Below, in pieces: positions 11,560-22,345 of a stretch of DNA of 64,000 bases (its first letter is position 1; each line of letters opens with the position of its first letter). The position numbers were made by a program, and so were the translations under genes. The stretch comes from Rhododendron vialii (Eukaryota > Streptophyta > Magnoliopsida > Ericales > Ericaceae), in the NCBI RefSeq assembly GCF_030253575.1, contig NC_080559.1, forward strand, positions 36,157,501-36,221,500, read 5' to 3'. Below the pieces are notes generated by a model. It searched no databases, had not been told where the DNA came from, and worked only from the letters and a program-made list of their open reading frames with translations.

Positions 11560-11953
11560 TTTGCTTTATCATACCAGGTACAACGAGTTGTAAAGTATTA
11601 TAATTTAATTTTCCTCTGTTATCATATATCATCCGTTAAACAAATAACTTGGCGTACTAACTGGGCTTCTGTTGACATATCATTCTTTTTTAGGGTTGTG
11701 ATCGAGAAGTCTCGAAGCTCAAAAGGAACAATATGCTTGAAGATTTTTAGTCTTGATATGTTTCATGTTCTCCTTTTAGATGTCTCCTTGAGGCACGCAT
11801 CTTCATTAAAGTATATTATTTTTTATTTTCATCGGTGTTTTGGATGGTGTTTTTTGATCCGATCAAGATTTATGCGCTTGAGTTTGTTCTATGCGTCTTA
11901 GTTGGTAAAATTTGTTGTTTAGTTTTAATTTGCGTGTGCTGAATGTTCGAGCC
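11560..11953 (+). other. Helitron 3' non-coding tail
   Basis: About 400 bases between the helicase stop codon and the 3' terminal hairpin. No gene seen; it is T-rich, as is usual before Helitron 3' ends. Confidence 0.5.
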
Positions 11954-11980
11954 GTGCCTTCAGGCACAGACATTCGCTAG
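11954..11980 (+). terminator. Helitron 3' terminal hairpin and CTAG end
   Basis: Stem GTGCC (11954-11958), loop TTCA, stem GGCAC (11963-11967), nine bases, then CTAG. A short GC-rich hairpin 10-12 bases before CTRR is the Helitron signal for terminating rolling-circle transfer. The next base is T, as expected for insertion between A and T. Confidence 0.85.
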
Positions 11981-12002
11981 TGATTCAAATATTGAGCGGT
12001 TT

Positions 12003-12003
<1 letters not shown>

Positions 12004-12049
<46 letters not shown>

Positions 12050-12050
12050 T
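12004..12050. repeat. (TA)n-(CA)n microsatellite
   Basis: About 17 TA dinucleotides run into ACACACACAC just right of the Helitron end. Confidence 0.95.
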
Positions 12051-13689
12051 GCATGCATTTATAATTACTAATAAATATATACACGTGCATGCATCTCCCG
12101 TCCCTCCCTCCCTCCTGCAGCCCCTCTTCCTCCCACAGCTCTCTCTCTCTTTCCAGCCATGACTCTCTCTATTCCTTTCCCTCCAAGAAAAACCAAGTTC
12201 ATTCCCCCTCACGCAAACCGAAAAAATTCCTTCATCCCCAAGACAATCCGAATTCAATTCGTTCATATTCATTCCCTGCTTTCTCTCTAACCCTGAATTT
12301 GGCCCTAATTCATTCATTCCAAATCCAAAGAACCTAACTTCCATTAATGTGATCTTATCCTCTCTTTCCAAAATTTGCCTATAAATACCCTACTCCCTTG
12401 ACCCACGGGATCACCACTACAACCACCACACTCCACCGAGTCAAAAACAAGAGAAGAAAACAATAGTCAATTCGAGATCCAAACTATGGAGTTTTAGAGA
12501 GATAAAGTTTAAGAGAGAAAGTAGGTTTCATAGTTGTGTTCAACTGAAACCCAATTCAACCGTTCCAATCACTTCTCACAACTCCAAGCATCCCCAAACA
12601 TCATCCAATTTGATCCCAAGGTCTCCCGGTCATCAAACCCGAAGTCTTCTTCCTCAAAATTCAAAGTTTGGATTTTGAATCAATTCAATCAAACCAAGGT
12701 ATTATAACCCTATCCAACTCTTTTCTATGTATATTTACGCATTTTTAAGCCTAACTCGTAGTCCCAATAGGTCCCATGTATCAAACCGTAGGAGAAAACA
12801 AAAAAATTTCAAAACCAGGACTTAACCTTACGGCTGCAAGGTTTGGGCCGCAAGAACCAGTGCCGAGTTCGCAGTTAGCAATTGAACCGCAAGGTAAGTC
12901 AAACCTTGTGGCAGCACTCCCAGACGCAAATTCCATTCGTATTTATTTAAAAAGTTTTCGAAACCACTTTCCGACCTTCCGAATAACATTTTGACACCTG
13001 GACTATTTTTCCTAGATTCCTTACACCTCAAAGATGATATCTTGTTAATATTAATTAATTAATTTAATTATTTATTTATTAGTTATCTTACAAATTTTTC
13101 AATCGAAACAACTTTACGACCTTATAAACCATGTTATTAATGCCCGAATAATTTTTTTTAGACTCTTTACCCTCCTAAGATAATACCTTGATAACCTCAA
13201 CATATTTTATTTATTACCTAATTATTTTACTTCAGGAATTTTCAGTAATATCTTTATTTAAAATAATCTTGCGACCCTCCGGACCCAATTTTTGATACTC
13301 GATCAGATTGCGTAGGACCGTAAGACTCCTATTAAGGTCATGTTAATTATTTTAATATTTTTATCTATTTAATGTAATTAATTTAGTTATTAATCAATCT
13401 AAATTCATAAAAATAAGTCTAGACTTACTAGTAATTGTATACAATTATTTTTCTTTATAAATAAAGATTTCCGCCAACAAAATTAATTTATTGGCCGTAC
13501 AAGATTAAGGGCAACGGCCCATTCATAGAAAGTTACGTGATTGTCTCGCTCATTATTTATTTCAATTATCACTTTGATTACTTGTTTATTATTCCGACTC
13601 TTGATTTATATTTTAGATTGGAGGTTTTGGGTTTGAAACCTAGCGGAAGCAAAGAGGTAGCAGCTGTAAGGGATTTCATATTGTTTTTT
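12051..13689. other. non-coding, CT-rich leader-like and AT-rich sequence
   Basis: No convincing gene. 12090-12200 is rich in CCCTCC, CTCTCT and TCTTCC. 12400-12660 looks like a transcribed leader (CAAA/ACCA-rich, few G runs), with a CTATAAATACC word at 12378-12388 that could be a TATA box for rightward transcription. 13030-13450 is AT-rich with TTAATTAATTAA-type tracts. No terminal repeats were found, so it is probably decayed retroelement sequence. Confidence 0.35.
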
Positions 13690-13974
13690 TAAACTTTCGA
13701 AGTTTAGCGATGAAATTACAAATAGGCAACCAAAAAAAATGGGCAACAGAACGAAATTTTTCGTCGCAAATTCATCCAAATAGGCGACCAAAAATTCATC
13801 ACCAAAATGAAAAATGGGCAATGATTTTGTTATTCATCGCCAAGGTCTTTTGCATCAAACATTCAGTGACAAAAGTTGGCAATGAAAATTTTCGTCGCCA
13901 ATGACTTAGGAGACGAAATCTGACCCTTTGAAGATGAAATTTTTTCGCCACCTCTTACATGTTTTCTTGTAGTG
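13690..13974. mobile_element. one end of a CACTA (En/Spm) element
   Basis: The right border TTTTCTTGTAGTG at 13962-13974 is the reverse complement of the CACTACAAGAAAA terminal inverted repeat typical of plant CACTA elements. The 280 bases inside carry repeated GGCGACGAAA / TTTTCGTCGCC words in both orientations, the usual subterminal binding-site array. No partner CACTACAAGAAAAC terminus occurs to the left within the Helitron flank, so this is a truncated end. Confidence 0.7.
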
Positions 13975-14342
13975 AATAATAATAATAAGCTTTACATGAT
14001 AGGATGCCACTAACATTAACTATTGTAGATTAATTAAAACATAAAGAAGTCCTGTTTTGTTCTAAAAAATTGAAATACTAGCTTTCATGTGCTCGAGGTA
14101 ATTCAATTCTTTTTGAATGGTCTTTGACTTGTAGTATTTGAAGCATACATCGTGTTTTGAAATTTTTACTGTACTTTGCTTAAAGCAAATACACCAATAT
14201 AGATAAAATGCCTTTTTAGCTACTTTGGAGAGAAAAAATTCAAAACACACAGCTACACCAGGTAAAAAGGTAGGTAAAATTCATTTATGTAGAGTGCTTC
14301 TCTACTTTTACCTAAGCACTATTTACATTCATTTCTTTTTTT
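13975..14342. other. AT-rich spacer, no feature
   Basis: No ORF or repeat structure I can support. It separates the CACTA end from the next TIR element. Confidence 0.4.
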
Positions 14343-14519
14343 GGGCGAGCTATTTGCAATCACAAATTTTCTAAATGTAGCTTGTTCTAAGCCAAACCCA
14401 CAGATCTTATAACAATTTCCTAAATGCAACCCCAAAAATTCTCCTAAACTTCCAAAATTGCCCCTACATAACAAAAACGAATTTTTTCCCCCAAAATTGA
14501 ACCTCTCTTTTGCCACACC

Positions 14520-14765
14520 ACCAAATCCTCCATAACCACCAGACGACACCACCACCACCACCATCATTCTGCCCTTCTCCCTCTCTTCCCATTTTCCCTA
14601 TTCTCTGTACACCACCAACGGCCCATCACCACCACACCCAACGCCACACCACCAACCCATCACCACCACACCCAACAACGCCACACCACGTCACTACCAC
14701 CACCTCCATAATCGCTACACCATTACTGCCACCAGTTGCGTCCCACCATCACCAACACCACCTCC
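14520..14765. repeat. CAC/ACC-rich low-complexity tract
   Basis: Dense CCACCA, CACACC and CATCACC words inside the MULE-like element. Open frames here are Pro/Thr/His-rich artefacts of composition, not genes. Confidence 0.8.
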
Positions 14766-15462
14766 TTCAAAAAAAAAAATCGACATGTTCGGGTACACAT
14801 TTCTTAAAAATTTTAAAAAATTTCAGATTTTAAAACTTGAAAATGTTTACAAAATTCATATTCTAATATCCGAACCCTTTATAACGCATCTTCAGTCTTC
14901 TTCTTTTTTTTTTTTAAAAATGCAGATTCTGACTGTTAAAAACACAAAAAACGCAAATTCCAAATGCGTCATGCTCCATATAACGCATTCATGAAATGCA
15001 AGATTAACATCACGTATTTTGCTAATGCGCGATGGGACTGAAGAAAATACGGATGAATCTGGGTGAAAAGTTTGCTCTCTTCTTGGCCGTTTCTCCAAAC
15101 AAAAAGAGATGGATCTCGAAAAAAAATAAAAATCCAGAGATAGTTGGGGGTTGTATGAAATTGGGTGAAATTACATGGGTTTGAGGCTGGTGATGAAGGC
15201 AAAAAGTAGGGACTGAATATTACTCCATTATCTTCTTCTGGACTCTATGTCTCGGTTCCATAGGGTCTCGCCGGAGATGGTTGGGGGTTTTATTTATTAG
15301 TTTTTGTTCTTAATAGATATGGGGTTTGCCGGAGATGGGCCTCACCGCAGATGGGGTTTACCGGAGAGGGGCGTCACCGGAGATGAGTGGTGGTGGGGCG
15401 ACAGCTAGGGTTTGGGTTTGGTGGTGGTGGTGTGAATGTTTTGGGGAAGAAGATAAGTAATA

Positions 15463-15733
15463 CTCCCTCCGTCCCTTATTTATAGTCCGGTATTTCATTT
15501 TGAGCTGTCCCTTAATAAGTGTCCATTTTGTAAAGTTAGTGGGTAAAAGTTGGTGAATTGTCTATTTTGTTCCTAAAAGTAGATTCCATTTTAAAAAGTA
15601 AGTGAGTAAAAGTGTAATGATGATGGGTAAGTAGGGAAAGTGGAGGAAAAAGTTGATGTGAAAGGTATAATGATGATGTCTTTTTAATAAGTTGGAATTA
15701 CGAAACAGGACACTTAAAAAGGGACGGAAGGAG
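15463..15733. mobile_element. Stowaway (Tc1/mariner) MITE
   Basis: A 271-bp element with TIRs CTCCCTCCGTCCC at the left and the reverse complement GGGACGGAAGGAG at the right, flanked by TA on both sides (15461-15462, 15734-15735). TIR and TA duplication are diagnostic of plant Stowaway MITEs. It has no coding capacity and sits inside the MULE-like element, so it inserted later. Confidence 0.93.
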
Positions 15734-16804
15734 TAATAATTTTAGGGTGTGGGAATGTTTTTTTTACCAAAATCGAACTCAAAACGATGTCATTTTATTG
15801 GGGGGTATTTTTGTCCATTTTTTAAAAGGGCATTTTTGTCCGAAAATCAGTAATTTTAGAGTGGGTTAGACTTAGAAAATTTATGGTTGCAAATAGTTAG
15901 CCCATTTTTTTATTGTCTCTTTCTTTCTCTCACTCCTCCCTCCTTTCTCCTTTGTTTTTGATCGGTGAAACCCATCAGCTGAACTCGTTGAATCGCCGAT
16001 ATTGAACACGCCGTTCAACAGGAACAACTTGTCCAGCATTGGAACGTCCCGAGAAACCAAAGTGAAATGATTTGCAACAAAATGGGATGAAGTTCAATTT
16101 ATTCTGGGTTTGAAACGGCAATCAACCCATGATCTCCTCCAATGGCAATTGGCAAGTTCCAATCGACCGCAGTCCACTGCCGGCAATCATCTAGATCGTA
16201 AGAATGGGTTTCGGGTTTTGAGACCGTATACATAGTAAACACGCGCAGATATATGTATGTATATATGTATATATAAACTTATTACTCCTATTTGGGTAAT
16301 ATATGTAGGAGTAATATTTGAAAAAGGAAAAAAATAATATTTTAATAGATTAAAGGTAAAATAGATAGTATTGATGAAGTGTTAAAAATGATGGATAGCA
16401 AAATGTATACTATTTGGCATTTTTAGCTCAAATTTTACATCAATTGGTGTACATGCTCTATAGCTATTGTAATAACCAAAGTTTTGAGGGTAATGAGTGT
16501 TTAGTCCCACATTGGTTTACAATATATTAACATTTGGCAAATTGAACATAAATTCACTAATCAACTCAAACTCACCCACTAATGTATAGACCCAACTCAA
16601 TTCATTTGTTAGCTGGGTTAAAATGAGTCCAAACACATCTAACTCATTTACTAATGGATTTTAATTGGGTCTCAATTGAACCAAGCTCAATGACCCAACG
16701 GGCCCAAACATGACCCACCACAGGCAAGAGAAAAAAAATCACCACATAAAAACCGCGACCATCTCTTGACTGTCCTCTCTCTCATGCTTTGACTAACTCA
16801 CTCA

Positions 16805-16806
<2 letters not shown>

Positions 16807-16838
<32 letters not shown>
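16807..16838. repeat. (CT)n microsatellite
   Basis: About 16 uninterrupted CT units. Confidence 0.95.
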
Positions 16839-16843
<5 letters not shown>

Positions 16844-17212
16844 TTATTGGATCGATCTAATCTTTTTTTAATCTATTTGTATTTCATATATCAGATTGAT
16901 TAATAATTTTTCTTTTTTCATATGTGTGTTTTGTTAGTATTTTCTAAATTTTTGTTAGATTTGCCTAATAAGTTTCGGATTAATCATCCGTCACAACAAA
17001 AGGAGTCTAAGAAGTATAAAATTATGACCAAAAGCAAAAATAATTCAATAAAGACGAAAAAATATATCAAACATCATTCTTATTTGGGAGACTTAAAGAA
17101 TCATCCTCAGAACCCTTCTGACAAATCCATTCCGATCATTTTAAAGTGTTATGTTTTCCATCCTCAACTCATTTTTTTGTACCAAAATTGCCCTTACTCT
17201 TTACATTTACAA

Positions 17213-17214
<2 letters not shown>

Positions 17215-17252
<38 letters not shown>
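17215..17252. repeat. (TA)n microsatellite
   Basis: About 19 TA units. Confidence 0.95.
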
Positions 17253-17257
<5 letters not shown>

Positions 17258-17599
17258 AACTGAATTTTAGGATGAAATCTTAACAATTAACAGTCCAATC
17301 CCAAAAACTCCTCTCTCAATCCTGAAAATTACTCCCCCAATCCTTCCCCCATAAATTCCCTCCTCCCCATCATCTTGTTACACCAAAAACCCCTATCCCT
17401 GTCGCACCCGGATCCATTCCTTCCAGACAATCGCTTCGCTACGGCATGTTCACAATCAGTTCTAGGGTCCCCTTTTGACTCGGCGCTATCTCCGGCGTTC
17501 CTCTTCCTCGGCGTCCGATCATGTCCGTCCCTTGGGCCTTGGCACTAAACTGTCATCTTCATCCTCTTCGGCGGTCGGTTTTTGTTATGGAGAATTCTC

Positions 17600-17602
<3 letters not shown>

Positions 17603-17637
<35 letters not shown>
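17603..17637. repeat. (GA)n microsatellite
   Basis: About 17 GA units. Confidence 0.95.
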
Positions 17638-17638
<1 letters not shown>

Positions 17639-17885
17639 CAGGCAAACTTGGATTCATCGCAAAACTGTGTAAACGTGAATGCAGGGGCGATGGGGTTCGT
17701 TTTTGTACTGAAGCATAACGGACAATTGGACTCAACTGAATTGAATGGAACTCAACTGAGTCTTTTTTTGTTGAATCTGAAAACTGAAATGAGGAATGAG
17801 GGCGTGGGTTAGGAAATACATGATCATGGGCCGTAATTTTGGGCCTTGCTTCTGGGCTTGGTTTCCAATCGTAGGTGTGTAGAAC

Positions 17886-18407
17886 TTTGGACTTTTGGGC
17901 TTTGGGAAATAATTGCACTAGTTGTTCATGTTTGAGGATGTTTATTTATGTGTTTTCATGAATAAAATATGTGTTATTCATGATTTTTCATGGTGTATTC
18001 ATGAAAAATATGGTTGATTAATGTATTCGGTTTTTAATTGATCTTATTCCATGAAGTATGGTTAAATTACCATCGAAACAGGTGTTATCGTGATCATCGT
18101 TTCATAGTTAAATTACCATGTTGATTTCAACGTTTCATGACCATTAACTTCGGACTTTTGGGCTTTGGGAAATAATTGCACTAGTTATTTCATGTGTTGA
18201 GGATGTTTATTCATGTGTTTTCATGAATAAAATATGTGTTATTCATGATTTTTCGTGGTGTATTCATGAAAAATATGGTTGATTAATGTACTCATATTTT
18301 TAATTGATCTTATTCCATGAAATTTAAATTACTATCAAAATAGGTGTTATCGTGATCAGCGTTTCATGGTTAAATTACCATGTCAATTTCAACGTTTCAT
18401 GACCATT
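17886..18407. repeat. tandem duplication, two units of 263 bp
   Basis: Both units begin near GGACTTTTGGGCTTTGGG (17889 and 18152) and end near CGTTTCATGACCATT (18145 and 18407), with high identity throughout. The unit is rich in TTCATGA words (TTTTCATGAATAAAAT, GTATTCATGAAAAATAT). No coding capacity is seen. Confidence 0.9.
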
Positions 18408-18575
18408 CGTAATTTAGCTTGAAACCGATTTAATAAACATTACATACTCCTAAAATATTATCATTGAAATATAAAAGTAATCAGTCATATTAAAATTACC
18501 AAAAAAATCATGAATAATGATTGTTTGATGCGATTCAATTTGAAATATAAAAATAATAGAAAAAAATAAAAGTAA

Positions 18576-18690
18576 TCAATCATATTTAAATATACCAAAT
18601 CCCACTAAATTAGGAAAGTAATCCAATCAAATCCCACTAAATTGGAATAATAATTCAATCCAATTCCACTAAATTAGGAAAGCAATATAA
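18576..18690. repeat. short tandem repeat, about three units
   Basis: The unit of about 33 bases (CCACTAAATTAGGAAAGTAAT) repeats three times with variation. Confidence 0.7.
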
Positions 18691-19744
18691 CATAATATAT
18701 GTATATCATAATGAAAAGGGTAAAAAAGGTAATTCACACATTAAGAGGATGAAAACATAAGTATGAAAAAAGGGCGGGATGAATTCTTAAGTAGCATGGA
18801 TAAAGAAGATGAATATTTAAATATTCATTCTTATTTTGTTTAAAGTGTCGTCTTACATGAATATTTTCAACATTGGTCTATAATTTTATACTTTTCCGAT
18901 TTCTCTTATAGAGACAAATAATTAATCCTAAAAAATAAAAAGCTAAACAAAAAGTTACAAAAAAATAAAAAATACCAAAAAAAGTTATGGACAAAAAAGT
19001 TCACAAGAATGCAACCTGAGTTGGCACTAAGGGTGGGTTCTTGTAAACTTAATTTTTTCCTTTGTTTTTTCTACTTTGTTTGTCTTTTTTGAATTTTAGT
19101 TAGATTTACGTTATATTTTTTGGATTAAGTTTACGTTATATAAATCATTCGTCTTGACGAGAGAAGTTTAAAAAGTAAAAAAATTATGGAAAAAGAAAAA
19201 TTAAAATAAAATAAAATAAAGACGAAAAAGTATCAAAATTAAAACTGTCTTTTTTTGTCTAAAGTGTTGTCTTATAGGGGTAATATGGTCATTTTAGCGT
19301 ATGGGTATTTTAATCATTTTAAAATTTTACTAATATATAAATAATTTGATTAATTGGCAGGGCGGGTTTGATTTTAAATAAATGGGTCGGGTATGTGTAA
19401 TTGAACTCATGACTAATGGGTTCTAAATGGGTCAATCACCTATTAAAGACCCAATTCACTTACAACTTGCCCAATTTAGCCCAAACCCACCTATTTGTAG
19501 ACCTGGGTAATAGGCCGTATCGGGTCGTGTTAGCCAAGTTTGTGTCACAAACCACCCAACACAAACATGACCTATTTACTAATCGTGTCAATTTTCCAAA
19601 CACGAACATGAGCAAAAACAAGTTTCCACAAAAGTAAGGAAAACTAGCAATTATCACAGTTGATCATCCTATTTCTGAGAATTCCCTAGCCTACTGCAAA
19701 CAGCAAAAGTACTACTGCTTCCCATGTTGCTCTCTCACTGCTTA
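18691..19744. other. AT-rich non-coding stretch
   Basis: No gene seen. 19040-19220 is a diverged relative of 16900-17060 (CATTCGTC...AGTTTAAAAAGTA, TTATGG). 19500-19640 has ACACGAACATGA / GGGTCGTGTTAG words like those at 39610-39790, the kind found in small hAT-like elements, but I could not place both ends. Confidence 0.35.
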
Positions 19745-22013
19745 GAGCATCCACATCAACATCTTTAAATTTTAGACTAAATTAGAGAGCAAAAAATCAT
19801 TTTATTATTTTAGCTACTCATTTTTAAAATGTCTACTGCATCAGACTCTCTATATTAAAACTATCCCATTAAAAATATTATTTCTTTATTCTAAAAAAAA
19901 CACCAAACTATCCCATTCCGAGCAACTATGTACTTGTTATTTATTATATTTTAATAAATAAATTGTCTAAGAAAAATTAAGTGCTCTAATTTTCAATCCA
20001 TTTGAACCAGTACAAAAATTTTACTTTTCTAATTATTTTATTTTAAAGGGTCATAATTAATATTTGTTCCTAGGGCTTTCATATGAGAGTTATAGAACCA
20101 AATAAAGTATATAAAACATATTATTAAACCAAACACTGTTGAAGGTTGTATTTTGTGTATTCAATTTTTAAGGGGTGGATTGCCTCCCATGCATTTAAGA
20201 CATCGTAGTCGTGTAGCAAGGGAACAGTGACTAGGCAAAGAAAAAGAGTCTCTGTAGGAAGTGTAAAAATTTGACGAGTGGTCCCCACATTTGAAGAGTC
20301 TGATGCAAGAACAATTTCTGCCTTTGGCTCGCTCAAGTAGCTTACAAGGCAATTTGCCTTGTCTGATGTGAGGGCATCCTTGTCAGCCTCTTTTCTTTCC
20401 TCTTTAAACTAAATTGTTGAGCCAAAATAGAAAAAACACCTCAAAACACCCTAACATCAGCCTCTCTTCCTCCCTCTTTACTTTGAATTTTTTTACATTT
20501 GCTACGGTAACTCGTCTAAGAAAACAAGTCAATGTTCACTTGTTTACAGAATATTTTATTGCTCCTACGGTCCTATACCAGAGATGCCGGAGCTTGTACT
20601 CAGTGCTGGCCCCGACATTTGGGTTGCCCAAGCCCGACCTTCCGCTTGGTTGCCCACTCGAAAATTCTAATCGCAAGGAAGATTTGCAGGGAACCACGCA
20701 AGAAAAAATGCGTTTGGGCTCATTCCGGGTCTCACAAAAATCTAGAAAAATATACAAAAATTTTTGAATATTATTTTATGGGGCCCTGTAAAAAATCGGC
20801 TCCAAGGGATATCGATCGGTAAGTATTACTTTTGGATTCGTTAGGGTGAAATTGCTCAATTCGCCCATATGAATTCAAAAGTAACACTTACTGATGTTCA
20901 TTGGAGCTGATTTTTTACAAGGCCCCATAAAATAATATTAAAAAATTTATGGACATTTTTCTAGATTTTTGTGGGACCTAGAATGGGCCCAAACGAGTTT
21001 TTCCTTATGTGATTGTCTGCAAATCTTTATTGCGAATAACAGGGCTCGTTGCCCACTAGTGTTAAGTATAAAAAAAGACATACAAGCAACAACAAAAAAG
21101 GACAAAAACAAGATTATATTGTCCATTTAGCTTGAATTACATCATTCGTCCCTTCTCGTTTTGGCTATAGCGTCCCTTTTCTTTTTTTCTTCTTATCTGA
21201 TAGCCCTCCTAATTTTCTCTCTTAAAAATTTGTCCTCCTAATTTTTTTTATCTGTTATTTATCTCAGGTATGTAAAAACCTCTCTTTTACCCTCCTAATT
21301 TTCTCAAGTATCATAATTTTTTAAAGTAGGTGGAAACCATATATATTTACTTTTTTTTAAAAATTTGTACAAAATTTTTTGGATGATGCCCATAAATATA
21401 TTTTTTGCTAAATTTCTTTTTTTTTTTTTTGTATACATAAAATTTTTTTTTTTTTTTGTTGCCCCTTGTTGGGGGTTGCCCGAGCCGGCCGGCTTGCGGG
21501 GCTTACCCCTAGCCGGCCCTGCTTGTACTGCATCCGCAACAGAGAATTTGAGACTAGATCAAACAAATATACATGAACCCATGTAAATGTATTCTTTGTT
21601 GTGAGATTGCGGGTACCTGGGCAGGTATGGCGTTCCCGGAGCTTGAAGAAGCCATCAACTATGGAGAGAAAAGGCTCCATCGCTGCCGTAAACCCATGTA
21701 GATCAACGCCGTTGAAGTCTTCGAGAGGGTGAGGTCGGCGGTTTTGTTTCTTTCAGTACTATAGCTGGGTTGGGTTGAGAAGGTAAAGTTAGAGAGAGAG
21801 AGGTATTTGTTTTTGGTTGAGATAGAGAGAGAGGGGGGTTGGCTGGCATTTGCTTTTTTTTTTTTTTAATATAAAATTAATATTTTTAACGGGATAGTTT
21901 TAATATAAAGAATCTGATGCAGTAAACATTTTAAAAATGTCTAGCTAAAGTAATAACGTGACTTTTCGCTCTCTAATTTGGTCCAAAATTTAAAGAGACC
22001 GGTGCGGATGCTC
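19745..22013. mobile_element. PIF/Harbinger-like non-autonomous element with about 145-bp TIRs
   Basis: The left end starts GAGCATCCACATC and the reverse complement of the right end starts GAGCATCCGCACC. The arms stay alignable for about 145 bases (TTTAAATTTTAGACTAAATTAG, TTTTAAAATGTCTACTGC, ATTAAAACTATCCC). The flanks are a perfect 3-bp duplication, TTA (19742-19744 and 22014-22016). TTA/TAA duplication with a GAGCATCC-type end fits Tourist/Harbinger. At 2269 bp it is large for a MITE. The interior has no transposase and contains an inserted palindrome (20711-20995) and a GC-rich patch (21470-21530). Confidence 0.8.
20711..20995. repeat. 285-bp near-perfect palindrome inside the Harbinger-like element
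   Basis: Left arm CGTTTGGGCTCATTC... and right arm ...GAATGGGCCCAAACG pair over the whole length, with the centre near 20850 (GAATTCAAAAGTAAC pairs with GTATTACTTTTGGATTC). It could be a fold-back MITE. It is placed off-centre in the host element, so it is more likely a nested insertion than that element's own symmetry. Confidence 0.75.
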
Positions 22014-22345
22014 TTAACTCGCTGTAAATTTAGAGGTTCCACTTCCAATTTCCGGAAACAAATAAGCATTTACTTTCCCCTAATCAATAAGCAGTCCATT
22101 TAATCTCGAGAATCTTCAGTAAATGAGCATTCCACTGCCACGTAAAACTAGTAAATGCAGTTTAAAAAGATTCCTCAGAACCTTAGCATCAAGTATATAA
22201 TATAGTAATATGTCCAAAAAAACCACGTCAAAATAGTTCAGCCGATTCTGCATACAGCTTGAAGTTCATCAGTAAACTTCCACAAATGAAATAGGAAATC
22301 ATACAAAAACGAGACAAAAAAGTAGCAAATAATACTCACTTTTAA
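22014..22345. other. short AT-rich stretch downstream of the hAT exons
   Basis: Probably the old 3' flank of the hAT transposase gene on the minus strand. No other feature seen. Confidence 0.35.

Larger units (their letters stand above)
1259..11980 (+). mobile_element. Helitron (about 10.7 kb), disabled, with nested solo LTR
   Basis: The 3' end has Helitron features: a hairpin GTGCC-TTCA-GGCAC at 954-967 of the 11-kb block (11954-11967), nine bases, then terminal CTAG (11977-11980) followed by T. The left side has the mirrored element GTGCCTGAAGGCAC at 1291-1304, just after an AT/AC-rich start. The exact 5' base is uncertain because the canonical TC is not clear, so 1259 is an estimate. Between them lie, in order and on one strand, a Helitron N-terminal region, a rolling-circle Rep domain and a PIF1-like helicase, which identifies a plant Helitron. 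The coding part has several frameshifts and stops, plus a 1448-bp solo LTR in the helicase. The element cannot encode its own transposase as it stands. Confidence 0.85.
14343..15903. mobile_element. MULE-like element with long terminal inverted repeats
   Basis: The left end (from 14343: GGGCGAGCTATTTGCAA) and the reverse complement of the right end (to 15903: GGGCTAACTATTTGCAA) match, with gaps, over about 60 bases, including AAATTTTCTAA and AACCCAC. The interior has no transposase: it holds a CCA/CAC-rich tract (14520-14760), G-rich short repeats of the GCCGGAGATGGG type (15270-15400) and a Stowaway MITE. Long TIRs with unrelated, partly gene-like filler suggest a Mutator-like or Pack-MULE element. 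Flanking nine-base sequences are both T-runs with mismatched ends, so the target duplication is unconvincing and the class is tentative. Confidence 0.55.
15904..17883. other. non-coding stretch with microsatellites
   Basis: No gene supported. It includes a CT-rich start (15915-15955), a (CT)n tract at 16807-16838, a (TA)n tract at 17215-17252 and a (GA)n tract at 17603-17637. 16545-16710 is a CCCAACTCA/GGGTT-rich segment related to 19380-19500. Open frames over the (GA)n tract encode Arg-Glu repeats and are artefacts. Confidence 0.4.

Noticed and set aside
12413..12432. CACTACAACCACC as a possible partner for the CACTA end at 13974
   Set aside because: The match stops after CACTACAA and there is no subterminal array like that at 13690-13960.
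14510..14833. Pro/Thr/His-rich frame of 107 codons
   Set aside because: It is produced by the CAC/ACC low-complexity tract inside a transposon.
14334..15912. Nine-base target duplication for the MULE-like element
   Set aside because: The flanks are TCTTTTTTT and ATTTTTTTA: only a shared T-run, which is not evidence.
16922..17257. Plus-strand frame of 111 codons
   Set aside because: AT-rich, ends in a (TA)n tract, and has no domain; related sequence at 19040-19220 does not keep the frame.
17475..17918. Several frames rich in Arg-Glu or Ser-Leu
   Set aside because: They are produced by the (GA)n microsatellite at 17603-17637.
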